From Bacillota bacterium (GTDB lineage: Bacteria > Bacillota > Clostridia > Christensenellales > Pumilibacteraceae), in contig WRAY01000007.1 in assembly GCA_009779975.1 (NCBI GenBank), forward strand, positions 1 to 64,000: a stretch of DNA of 64,000 nucleotides, read 5' to 3'. Position 1 is the stretch's first letter, and every line of letters begins with the position of its first letter. The translations under genes and the position numbers were made by a program. Positions 24,259-32,212 of this stretch are shown here, piece by piece. A model generated the notes under the pieces. That model saw only the letters and a list, made by a program, of their open reading frames with translations. It ran no database searches and had not been told where the DNA came from.

Positions 24259-26076
24259 ATGAAGAAAAAGGAAATACCTACAGAATTTTATTATTGCAAA
24301 TCATTTTATAAATTTCCTGAAAATACTACTATATTTCAACACGGAAAAAAAGTGAGCATTGAAGTTGGCGGCAAAATGGTCTCCAATATTTCTCAGTATT
24401 TGATTGATGAAAAAGGAATTGGAAAAACAAAGGATTATCGGATTGGATTGCCTGTGACGGGAGAGGGAAGCCAGATTTTAAATCACTATGGCGGAATTGC
24501 TGCTTTTATAAAAAAAAATCCAACGCTCGACTATTTAAGATTTGAGCATGTTGTTAAAAACGGACTTGCACTTTGCACTTTTTTTGAGTTCTCTGACATA
24601 GAAAAAGTTGAAGGCGTGATAGATATTGTCAGCAATAATCTGCCGTATTTAATAAAAGTGTTTCGTCAGCCTGTGACACATCTTAAAGAAATGGAAAGGA
24701 TTGTGCCTGTTGATTTGGCAAAACGAGTAACAGCAAAGACAGTTCGTCATCTTATGTCACACCCTGAAAATTGGGAGAGTGTTGAAGGCAGCAAAATAAT
24801 TCCGCAAAAAGTTTTGACAAAAAATTATGAAGACGACTATACTATCTATGAAAATGTTGTTTTTAGAAATTTGATTGACAAAATACTCTTCTTCTTAAGA
24901 CGGCAAATCTACTATCTCTCAAGAGCAACTTCAACTGTCAATGACTTTGTTCATGTTGATGTGTTTTCAAGAATTAATCATGAGTCCTACTATCTTGCAG
25001 TCGGGAAACTCTATTCGGCGTTTTTCAAAAATGAAGATATTGAAGAAGCAACTTTGCTTTTGGAAAAGGCAAAAAAACTCCACAAAATAATATCAAAATA
25101 TCTAAACAGTCTTGTCTACACGGAAAATTTCAATGCGCCAAAACTTGAAGGGGAGTTAAAAAAAACTAATATCCTAACCATGCACACAGACTACAAACAC
25201 ATCTATAATCTCTATCAAAAACTAAGTGACGGGATTTTGGAAAACTTTGAAGCGAATGTCGAAATGCAAAAAAACGGACAAAAAACCTATGAGCAGTTTT
25301 GTCAATTACTTACTCTTTTTGCAGCATCTCATTTCAACTTTCAATTTTCACAAAAAATGACTATTTTAAAAGATGGCGAGATGAATGCAAAATTGACATT
25401 TGCAAAATGGACATGCTTAATAACGACTGAACATATTCCAATACTAAATATCAATGCAATCAATTTGACTGTTACAAACAATGAAAAACAAACAAAATAC
25501 TTACTTATTCCAATGAGTTATTTTGTTTCAACTGATAAGAAAAATTTTTATGAGCATTTAATAAAAAGACTTTTCAAAGGCGGTCATAAGTATGATAAGT
25601 ATGTATTTTTATCCCCGTTTGATTATAACGGAAAATCTTTCAATAATTATAACTTAAAACATTCTTTAGATAAATTGCATTATGCAGTTTTACCTGTTTC
25701 AATAATAGAAGTTGATAGTTTCAGACGATTGCAAAAATTAATTTTTGAATGTATGATAAAAAACGATGAGTTATTAAATACATGTGCTTTTTGTTCGGCG
25801 AAGTTAGTTGAAGGTGAAAATGGTGAGAAAAGGTGCAAAAAATGTAAATTGGTGATTAACAAAATAAAATGCACAAAATGCTCTCAAACTTTTAAAACAA
25901 CCTTTGCGGATGTTCAAAAGATGCTTAATTCGGACAAGTTGTCAGAATTTGACCAACACAAAAAAACAGATAATTTTCATCTAAGCGAGAAAAAATATCT
26001 ATTCAGAAACATAACTAACATGGATGAAGAAAATTTTTATTGTTCAAATTGTAATTTTGCAATGCCAAGAATTTAA
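24259..26076 (+). CDS. DUF2357/McrC-like protein with C-terminal zinc ribbons
   Basis: A 605-residue soluble protein. YTIYENVVFRNLIDKILFFL near residue 198 is the conserved core of DUF2357-type proteins, partners of McrB-like AAA+ motors. The region 380-500 holds strands with acidic and lysine residues (TFAKWTCLITTE, YLLIPMSYFVS, VLPVSIIEVDSFRRLQ) where a PD-(D/E)xK nuclease fold would be expected, but I cannot point to a complete catalytic triad. The last 100 residues have several CxxC pairs (CAFCS, CKKCK, CTKCS, CSNCN), probably two zinc ribbons. It heads a three-gene cassette ending with an McrB-like ATPase, so it is likely the effector that the motor drives. Initiation may be coupled to a six-codon upstream ORF. 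Confidence 0.7.
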   Translation: MKKKEIPTEFYYCKSFYKFPENTTIFQHGKKVSIEVGGKMVSNISQYLIDEKGIGKTKDYRIGLPVTGEGSQILNHYGGIAAFIKKNPTLDYLRFEHVVKNGLALCTFFEFSDIEKVEGVIDIVSNNLPYLIKVFRQPVTHLKEMERIVPVDLAKRVTAKTVRHLMSHPENWESVEGSKIIPQKVLTKNYEDDYTIYENVVFRNLIDKILFFLRRQIYYLSRATSTVNDFVHVDVFSRINHESYYLAVGKLYSAFFKNEDIEEATLLLEKAKKLHKIISKYLNSLVYTENFNAPKLEGELKKTNILTMHTDYKHIYNLYQKLSDGILENFEANVEMQKNGQKTYEQFCQLLTLFAASHFNFQFSQKMTILKDGEMNAKLTFAKWTCLITTEHIPILNINAINLTVTNNEKQTKYLLIPMSYFVSTDKKNFYEHLIKRLFKGGHKYDKYVFLSPFDYNGKSFNNYNLKHSLDKLHYAVLPVSIIEVDSFRRLQKLIFECMIKNDELLNTCAFCSAKLVEGENGEKRCKKCKLVINKIKCTKCSQTFKTTFADVQKMLNSDKLSEFDQHKKTDNFHLSEKKYLFRNITNMDEENFYCSNCNFAMPRI

Positions 26077-26172
26077 TAAAAAAAATGCAAATATTTAAGA
26101 AATTTGCAACAAAATAACTTTATAAATTGTTTTATATATATAGGGATATTGCCCTTAAGGAGAAAAAATAAA

Positions 26173-26814
26173 ATGCTAAAAAAACTAAAAAGAAAATTTA
26201 AAATGCTAGTAGTTGTCATATTGTCAATGGCACTTTTTGCGATGCCTAATGTAGGTTGTGCTTTTGGTCTGTATGATGTGGCGAATGTCGGCGGCGGCAA
26301 CTTTATTGAGGACATGCTAAGAGACATTGATTGGTCAGATTTATTAAGGGATGTTGACTGGGAAGATATATTACGAGATGTTGACCTGGGCGGCATGAGC
26401 GAAGAGGATTTGAGAAATGCTCTTTTAAACATGGACCTAAGAGATATATTAACTGACGATGATTTTAGGGTGTTAAGAGATGAATTGATCAATGACCCTG
26501 AATTATTAGATAGTCTGATTGAAGCACTGATGGGCAACGATGAATTGGGCGATTATTTGATTGCCATGCTGATGGAAAGCGAAGAATTCAGGGAATTCAT
26601 CATTGAACTTCTTTTGGAGTTAGGTGTGACCGGCGGCGCTCCCGGAGGTTTGCCGAACGAAAATATTTTAAGAGCGTTTATAAGAGCGGATTTGATGCGT
26701 GACCCTGTTATTAGAGAATCTTATGAAAGAGGTCAAATTGACGGTGCATTTATTGATGCGCTTGTTGAGATTATGCTTAGAAATATTCTTGCCGGAGCGG
26801 ATTTTCTAACTTAG
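26173..26814 (+). CDS. Small exported acidic repeat protein
   Basis: A 213-residue protein. A strongly basic start (LKKLKRKFK) and hydrophobic stretch (MLVVVILSMALFAMP) form a signal peptide; the Cys at about 29 sits in VGC, a poor lipobox. Residues 45-110 repeat an acidic motif (RDIDWSDLLRDVDWEDILRD, then DLGGMSEEDLRNALLNMDLR). The rest is acidic helices. AAGGAG precedes the ATG at 26173. It lies between the McrC-like and McrB-like genes and is in the same direction, so it should be part of that system outside or at the membrane. I do not recognise the family. Confidence 0.75.
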   Translation: MLKKLKRKFKMLVVVILSMALFAMPNVGCAFGLYDVANVGGGNFIEDMLRDIDWSDLLRDVDWEDILRDVDLGGMSEEDLRNALLNMDLRDILTDDDFRVLRDELINDPELLDSLIEALMGNDELGDYLIAMLMESEEFREFIIELLLELGVTGGAPGGLPNENILRAFIRADLMRDPVIRESYERGQIDGAFIDALVEIMLRNILAGADFLT

Positions 26815-26886
26815 AAACATTAATTAAATATTTCAAGTATTAACGGTTAGTTCTAATATCAGCAGAGACAGAAGGGTTGAAAAACC

Positions 26887-26915
26887 TTGACATTATTTTG
26901 CTCATTTGATATTAT
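26887..26915 (+). promoter_or_regulatory. Promoter of the McrB-like gene
   Basis: TTGACA (26887-26892), 17 bases, TATTAT (26910-26915), followed by a 68-base leader with AAAGGAC before the ATG at 26991. The ATPase can therefore be transcribed separately from the two upstream genes. Confidence 0.8.
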
Positions 26916-26990
26916 TGAAGATGCTGCAAATTAAAAGCATACAATTTAACAAACACTATCTGAGTATAACACAAAGGACTTAAAATTTTT

Positions 26991-29294
26991 ATGAATGAAT
27001 GGATGACCCCAAATAATAATCCTCCGAAAGTTGAGACACATCAAGGAAAAGGCGGCGGCGGTTTCTTTTCTCTTCTTGACAACAAATTAAAAAACGACAA
27101 AAATGTGATAAAAATAATATCATTTGTTTTTAGCATGGTGTTATTTTTTCTTGCATTTCTCTCGCTTGTCTCTCCGATAGTTCGAATAAACGGACAATCA
27201 ATAACACCTTTTAACTTCATGTTCAGCACAACTGATTTTCTGTCCGATTTCGGAATTGGGAACACAACTGCATCTTACTGGCTTGTTGTTGGTTTTCACT
27301 ATATGTTTGCAGGTGTTTTGGCAGCGTTAGTTATCGCAGCAATTTTTGTTTTTGTCGACAAAAGAAAAGACAGAACAAAAGGATTCAGCGACCACGCAAT
27401 GGCTGCAATGGTCATGTTGATGCTTGTTCAAATGCTTATCGGAATGAATCTTACTAATGTCTTTAACGAAGTGTCATGGTGGGGAGTGAATGTCAGATCA
27501 GGCGGAATTTGGACTTTTGTTCTAGGACTTATTATTTTAATCACTAAATATTTCATAAATCTTCGCTACAGAAAGCAAAATGAACCGAAAGAATTTGAAA
27601 AAGCAAAACTATCGGTCATGACATCATTTGTCATTGTGACACTTGTTTTTAGCACAATTTTAATTCCAATCTATATTTTTCCCGGCACTCCATGGAGAAT
27701 AACGGCTCTCAACATATTAATTGGAGACCCCGGTGTTTTATATTTTCTGCCGATGTCCGGAGCATATAGGTTTATCACAATGTTTTTTCTAATCATCTCG
27801 TTTATTTCTTTCTTTGTGAACTTAATACTATATCTTAAAAGCAAAAAGATTTTTTCAGCCTACAACAAAATCAACAACCTCATTGGAACTGCCGCACTCA
27901 TTATTTACTTTTTGATGGGAATAAACTATTTAATAGTTTGGCTTGACACCGGCGGCTATGAGCAATTTATGTTTTTGAGTTGGGACACCTATGCTTATAT
28001 TCCTCTTGTTTTGTTTATTTTGTATTGGGTCGGAACTTTTTTTGCTCGACTTGCTTATTCAAAACTACATGTGGAATACAAAGTTTACGCAAAAGCAGCG
28101 GGGGCAGGAGCAGTCGGCGGAGCAACAGGCAATGTTGAAAAGAAAAGGAAAGAGCACGAGATAACAGGAATTGACCCAATTCCAACCTTTTCAGAACTTG
28201 ACAGAAAAGCAGGCATTTTTAACAATGACTACGCCCAAAAGCAAGGGCATATTTTCGAAAATTTGACACTGTCCGGACTTGTTCATCACATAATCGAATA
28301 TGCAAAACATTCAAAAGAACGCCTAAGTTACGGCACAAAAGAAATAAAAACTTTTATCGCAGGAATTGCCGCTTCTCGTCTTAGCATTTTGCAAGGATTG
28401 AGCGGAACAGGAAAAACAAGTTTGCCGAAAATTTTTATGGAAGCAATTGACGGCATTTGTGAGATGGTTGCGGTCGAGAGCAGTTGGCGTGACAAAAACG
28501 AGTTGTTGGGATACTACAATGAGTTCAACAAAAAATTCACCCCAAAAACCTTCACTCAAGCCCTCTACAAAGCATCACTCAACAAAGACACACCGGTGTT
28601 CATTGTTTTAGACGAGATGAACCTGTCTCGTGTTGAATACTATTTTTCGGACTTTCTCTCACTCATGGAGGAAAGAGAACACAAAAGAAATATCAAACTC
28701 TATGATGTCCAACTCTATCCTGAGGTTGACGAAAGAGCGGAGTATTTGTCTTTAAGAGAAGGTCATACCCTCGACATTCCGACAAATGTTTGGTTCATAG
28801 GGACTGCAAACCGAGATGAAAGCACCTTTGAAATATCCGACAAAGTTTATGACAGAGCCCAAACAATGAATTTTGACAAAAGAGCGCCGAAAGTAAGTGT
28901 CAATGAAAACACTGAATATCCGAAAAAATTCGTCTCCTATGCTCAATTAAAAGCACTGTTTGAACAAGCAAAAAATATATCATTTGATGCTGAAAACAAC
29001 GAGATAGTCAAAAAAGTTGAAGTTCTGATGTCACCTTATAAAATTTTGTTCGGAAACAGAATCTTAAAACAAATTGAAGATTTTGTCAAAGTGTATGTTT
29101 TGTTGAGCGATATGAAAACCAACTCTGACTACAACTTTTTTATTCACGAAGCAATTGACTGCATAGTCTTTTCAAAAATAGTCAGAAAACTGGAGTTCAA
29201 ACAAATAAACGACATAGACGAACTTGTCGAAAAATTCTCTGCACTGAAACTCCCCTTATGCGAAGAGTTTTTAAAATCCCTCCAAAATCGTTAA
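26991..29294 (+). CDS. Multi-spanning membrane protein fused to a McrB-like AAA+ ATPase
   Basis: A 767-residue protein. Residues about 38-355 hold eight TM helices. After a GAGAVGG linker, a cytoplasmic AAA+ domain follows: Walker A GLSGTGKTS near 471, Walker B FIVLDEMNLSR near 541, and sensor-1 region VWFIGTANRDESTFEISDKV near 600. The DEMN Walker B and the late Asn-containing sensor strand are features of the McrB branch; the GTP-specific NxxD signature of E. coli McrB is not clear here, so nucleotide preference is open. McrB motors form hexamers and activate McrC nucleases; here the motor would be fixed in the membrane. Upstream genes encode the McrC-like partner and an exported protein. 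Confidence 0.82.
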   Translation: MNEWMTPNNNPPKVETHQGKGGGGFFSLLDNKLKNDKNVIKIISFVFSMVLFFLAFLSLVSPIVRINGQSITPFNFMFSTTDFLSDFGIGNTTASYWLVVGFHYMFAGVLAALVIAAIFVFVDKRKDRTKGFSDHAMAAMVMLMLVQMLIGMNLTNVFNEVSWWGVNVRSGGIWTFVLGLIILITKYFINLRYRKQNEPKEFEKAKLSVMTSFVIVTLVFSTILIPIYIFPGTPWRITALNILIGDPGVLYFLPMSGAYRFITMFFLIISFISFFVNLILYLKSKKIFSAYNKINNLIGTAALIIYFLMGINYLIVWLDTGGYEQFMFLSWDTYAYIPLVLFILYWVGTFFARLAYSKLHVEYKVYAKAAGAGAVGGATGNVEKKRKEHEITGIDPIPTFSELDRKAGIFNNDYAQKQGHIFENLTLSGLVHHIIEYAKHSKERLSYGTKEIKTFIAGIAASRLSILQGLSGTGKTSLPKIFMEAIDGICEMVAVESSWRDKNELLGYYNEFNKKFTPKTFTQALYKASLNKDTPVFIVLDEMNLSRVEYYFSDFLSLMEEREHKRNIKLYDVQLYPEVDERAEYLSLREGHTLDIPTNVWFIGTANRDESTFEISDKVYDRAQTMNFDKRAPKVSVNENTEYPKKFVSYAQLKALFEQAKNISFDAENNEIVKKVEVLMSPYKILFGNRILKQIEDFVKVYVLLSDMKTNSDYNFFIHEAIDCIVFSKIVRKLEFKQINDIDELVEKFSALKLPLCEEFLKSLQNR

Positions 29295-29372
29295 CCTATC
29301 TAATAAACAACTATGTGCCTAAAATAACTCGTCAAAACAACTGTAGGGGCGTCCGCACTATATTAAAGTGAT

Positions 29373-29568
29373 GTCATGCTGAGCAAAGCGAAGCATCTAG
29401 CGTAAGCGTAAAAAATCTGTATCGGGGATCTTATCTCACTGACACGAAGAGCCCCGAAGGGGTTGAGGCAATCCCTTGCCTCAATCAGAGTGCCTATCCC
29501 CGAGACACGAAGTGGGTATTTGGATGTCAGCCAGACACTACGGGGGCGGCAACCTGCCGCCTGCACAA
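29373..29568 (+). repeat. Chimeric repeat: GCTGAGC left arm fused to family A
   Basis: GTCATGCTGAGCAAAGCGAA and the following GCGTAAGCGTAAAAAA match 11853-11897, then the sequence switches at about 29421 to family A (CTCACTGACACGAAG, GAGGCAATCCCTTGCCTC, GAGACACGAAGTGGGTATTT). The right arm of the first element is missing. Confidence 0.8.
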
Positions 29569-29617
29569 TGTGAAACGATAATCACGAACCACCATCAAAC
29601 AACGAACCAACAAAACT

Positions 29618-29697
29618 GTAGGGGTGAGCAACGCGAACCCGAATACCGAACAACATAATAATGATAATTTAATCGGGCTCGCGTTGCTCACCCCTAC
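29618..29697. repeat. 80-base palindromic element, copy 3
   Basis: Same size as copies 1 and 2. The left arm is GTAGGGGTGAGCAACGCGAA and the right arm GCGTTGCTCACCCCTAC, here a better complement than in the other copies. Confidence 0.9.
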
Positions 29698-29943
29698 AAT
29701 TTAATCCCACTCCCGAATATCACAACGACATAACAAACCGTAGGGGCGGTCAATGCCCGCCCCAAAAAATTATGTTTTGAAAAGAACTTGTGAAATAAAC
29801 TGTAGGGGTGGGCTTATTAATTAACAGGCACACCTAAGAAGTCAGCAGAAAGTAGTAAAGTTAGGTGCGTTGTTGAAATAATAGAGGGGCGGCACTCTGC
29901 CGCCCGCACAATATTTATTCACACTTATTTATTGAAAGCAATA

Positions 29944-31194
29944 ATGCCAAGAGCAAAAACAAAAAAAATTGAGAATATCGAAACTGATGAAAAAACAATT
30001 TCAGCAGACAATCCTGAAATCTCTCAAGATTGTCTGCCTGTTAGTGAATGTGTTGAACCCGATAATCATACAGGGGCGGACAATGACTATATTGACGACC
30101 ACATAGGGGCAGTCAGTGACTGCTCACAAAACCATACAGAAAACGAAAAACCACCAACCACCAACCACCAATCACAAACCACTATTCATAAACGCCTCCC
30201 AATATTCGACAATTTCCGAGGTCTTGTCATATTTTTGACAATAATACTTAACTTTCTTCGCATTTATCAACACATGATGCCGGACTTTTTAATGCATGCT
30301 TCTCGTTATGTTAACGCCGTTTATGTGATGGATATCGGAGTTGTCGCATTCGTTTCAGTCTTGTCTTTTTTGTTTTCCTATAACTTCAGAAGAAAGGCAG
30401 AAAAGCAAAAACTCGGAGAAGTCTATCGTTTTTATATCTTAAAAAGTTTTGTGTTCATTGGCTTTGGTTTTACATATCGCTTTTTTGAAACAAACTTTAT
30501 CGGAGGTCTTGCTGACGGTGTTCACACAACTCATTTTAATGTTTTTGTGACATATGGCTTCATGACTCTTTTCTCACTCATTTTCATTCAATTAAAGCCG
30601 TATCTTCGCCTTATCGCAGGAACTGTTTTAATCGCCGTTCATCAATTTGTGTTTTTAGGCATTGAAGCAACGAGACAAAGTATTCTTGTCAATCCGGAGG
30701 GAGGAATTGTCGGAATTCTCGCTTGGATTGGCTTGTGTCTAATAGCGTCCGCAATAGGGGATTACTACTTTGAAAAAACCAAACGAAAATTCTATATTGC
30801 GACAGGTGTTGTTATGCTGACAGGTCTTATTTACTTAATTTTGAATTTGAGCATCTCTGGGGCATATATGGCAATTTTTCTCAACAAATACTACATGACT
30901 GCCGGTTTCATCTTCATATCACTCGCTATAACGCTCGGATTTTTTATCGTTTTCGACAAAATAAAATTTCTTCGTGAAAAAGACATTCCGTTAATCGCAG
31001 CAATCGGCAAAAGTGCCTTAGTCTTTTTTGTCATAGGTTCACTCTTTCACACCATCGTTCAAGCAATATTCGGCGGTTCTTTATGGGGCGAAAGAGCATC
31101 TCTTGCGCTCGCCGGTGCAACAATAGTTTTAATAACAGTAACGCTGGGCATTGCCTACATATTTCAAAGATTTAAAATCAAAATAGTGTTATAA
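29944..31194 (+). CDS. Multi-pass membrane protein with acyltransferase-like N terminus
   Basis: A 416-residue protein. After a hydrophilic N terminus of about 85 residues, LPIFDNFRGLVIFLTIILNF resembles the first helix of DUF1624/heparan-alpha-glucosaminide acetyltransferase-like proteins; about ten TM helices follow. A transmembrane acyl transfer to a cell-surface glycan is plausible but not proven; no clear catalytic His is assignable. Residues about 38-80 are encoded by interspersed repeats (AGGGGCAGTCAGTGACTGCT and tandem ACCACCA units), an in-frame insertion in the disordered tail. The ATG at 29944 is chosen; a TTG at 29932 is possible. No Shine-Dalgarno. Confidence 0.65.
   Translation: MPRAKTKKIENIETDEKTISADNPEISQDCLPVSECVEPDNHTGADNDYIDDHIGAVSDCSQNHTENEKPPTTNHQSQTTIHKRLPIFDNFRGLVIFLTIILNFLRIYQHMMPDFLMHASRYVNAVYVMDIGVVAFVSVLSFLFSYNFRRKAEKQKLGEVYRFYILKSFVFIGFGFTYRFFETNFIGGLADGVHTTHFNVFVTYGFMTLFSLIFIQLKPYLRLIAGTVLIAVHQFVFLGIEATRQSILVNPEGGIVGILAWIGLCLIASAIGDYYFEKTKRKFYIATGVVMLTGLIYLILNLSISGAYMAIFLNKYYMTAGFIFISLAITLGFFIVFDKIKFLREKDIPLIAAIGKSALVFFVIGSLFHTIVQAIFGGSLWGERASLALAGATIVLITVTLGIAYIFQRFKIKIVL
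30070..30185 (+). repeat. Interspersed repeats carried in frame in a coding sequence
   Basis: ATAGGGGCAGTCAGTGACTG matches the GTAGGGGCAGTCACTGAC unit at 11421-11438. The following CCACCAACCACCAACCACCA, then ATCACAAACCAC, matches the right-arm type of the GTGATTAGTG junction hairpins (compare 42960-42987). Both are translated in the cytosolic tail of the membrane protein. Confidence 0.65.
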
Positions 31195-31221
31195 ATTGTT
31201 ATTTATTTTTAGTTTAAATAG

Positions 31222-31251
31222 TAGGGGACACCGCCCTCGGCGTCCCCTACA
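31222..31251. repeat. GTAGGGGAC/GTCCCCTAC hairpin repeat
   Basis: GTAGGGGACACCGCCCTCGG and CGTCCCCTAC pair at their ends; it is the intergenic relative of the second repeat inside the acyltransferase gene at 3420-3525. Confidence 0.75.
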
Positions 31252-31280
31252 ATACAATAACTCTCTGCAAATTATTGAAA

Positions 31281-31314
31281 ATGGGCTGTCACTAGTGACA
31301 GCCCATCTTTTTGA
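31281..31314. terminator. Bidirectional terminator between convergent genes
   Basis: ATGGGCTGTCAC and GTGACAGCCCAT form a perfect 12-base-pair stem around TA, with TCTTTTT on the plus strand and an A-rich flank that gives T on the minus strand. Confidence 0.9.
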
Positions 31315-31330
31315 TTTTGATTAGGTTTAA

Positions 31331-32077
31331 TTAATTTTCTGTTTCAATTGTTTCATCATCTTGGGCAACTTCATCTTCCGTTAGCCGTATATATAATTTT
31401 TCCAATGGCTCGTCCAGTTCCGAAACCTTAAAAACTCCCATTAACTGTCCGTCTTTGATGATGCCTACTCTTTGACAGAGTTTTTCAACAACATCGAGAA
31501 TATGAGATGAGAAAAAGACAGTGTTTCCTTCCATTGCATGGTTTTTCAAACTCTCTTTCAACTGAAACGAACTTTGAGGGTCAAGTCCCATTAACGGCTC
31601 GTCCAAAATCCAAAGTTTCGGATTGTGAATAAGAGCGGCAATAACGCAAATTTTTTGTTTCATGCCGTGAGAATAACTTTTTATCAAACTGTCATACGCT
31701 TTTTCAAGATTGAAAAGTTTCAAATACTTTGCAGCCCTTCGATCCCTGTCTTCGATACTAACCCGATAAATATTTGCCATATGATTGACATATTCTCTCC
31801 CCGTGAGCCTTAAAAAAACAGCATGGTCATCCGGAACATACCCCATCAATCGTTTTGCCCCCTCGGGGTCTTTTCTCAAGTCAATACCGCCAATCTCAAT
31901 CGTCCCGTCCGAATACGGCAAAATTCCGACAACGCTTTTTATCGTTGTCGATTTTCCGGCTCCATTGTTTCCAAGAAACCCAAAAATTTCCCCCGGCTCA
32001 AGTTCAAGAGAAAGGTTTTCAATCGCAAATCGAGTTGCATTATGATATTTTTTCGAAAAGTCAGTTATTTTTAACAT
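31331..32077 (-). CDS. ABC transporter ATP-binding protein (cluster A)
   Basis: A 248-residue ATPase. FGFLGNNGAGKSTTIKSVVG near residue 33 is Walker A; SYSHGMKQKICV near 133 is a variant signature loop (SHGMKQ for SGGQ); LWILDEPLMGLDP near 155 is Walker B. This is the DrrA/CcmA-like exporter class that pairs with ABC-2 permeases. It lies downstream of the cluster A lipoprotein but behind a probable terminator; the ABC-2-like permease at 39408-41024 is the likely partner. It closely resembles the ATPase half of the fusion protein at 58941-61493, including GMKQKI and the LDEPL.GLDP stretch. Confidence 0.92.
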   Translation of the reverse strand: MLKITDFSKKYHNATRFAIENLSLELEPGEIFGFLGNNGAGKSTTIKSVVGILPYSDGTIEIGGIDLRKDPEGAKRLMGYVPDDHAVFLRLTGREYVNHMANIYRVSIEDRDRRAAKYLKLFNLEKAYDSLIKSYSHGMKQKICVIAALIHNPKLWILDEPLMGLDPQSSFQLKESLKNHAMEGNTVFFSSHILDVVEKLCQRVGIIKDGQLMGVFKVSELDEPLEKLYIRLTEDEVAQDDETIETEN

Positions 32078-32159
32078 AGTTATTTTTACCTATTTAATAT
32101 TGTTTAAAAAATGGTGTAGATACAAGAGCCGTCGATATTTTGTCATTGTGGAAAAATCA

Positions 32160-32203
32160 ATCGCCCCATGTCCTCAAATGAACATGAGGCAATCAACTTT
32201 TTT
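32160..32203 (-). terminator. Terminator after the cluster A lipoprotein gene
   Basis: On the minus strand GCCTCATGT and ACATGGGGC (one G-U pair) form a stem before GATTGATTTTT. It would reduce read-through to the ATPase gene. Confidence 0.7.
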
Positions 32204-32212
32204 GATTAGTTA

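Larger units (their letters stand above)
29321..29930. repeat. Repeat island 3 (no genes)
   Basis: The 650-base gap contains, in order, an AACTCGTCAAAA unit, a left-arm GCTGAGC element joined to a family A repeat, GTAGGGGCGGC-type hairpins, an 80-base palindrome (29618-29697), GTAGGGGCGGTCAATGCCCG (about 29741-29762), another AACTTGTGAAATA unit and a final AGGGGCGGCACTCTGCCGCC (29884-29903). Nothing coding or RNA-like is apparent. Confidence 0.85.

Noticed and set aside
26991-29294. AAA+ domain as a MoxR chaperone rather than McrB-like
   Set aside because: The DEMN Walker B and the neighbouring DUF2357 gene fit the McrB branch better; there is no VWA partner typical of MoxR.
29363-29566. Minus-strand frame encoding a peptide similar to that opposite 2900-3170
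   Set aside because: Similarity is due to family A repeat DNA, not to a gene family; no promoter or Shine-Dalgarno.
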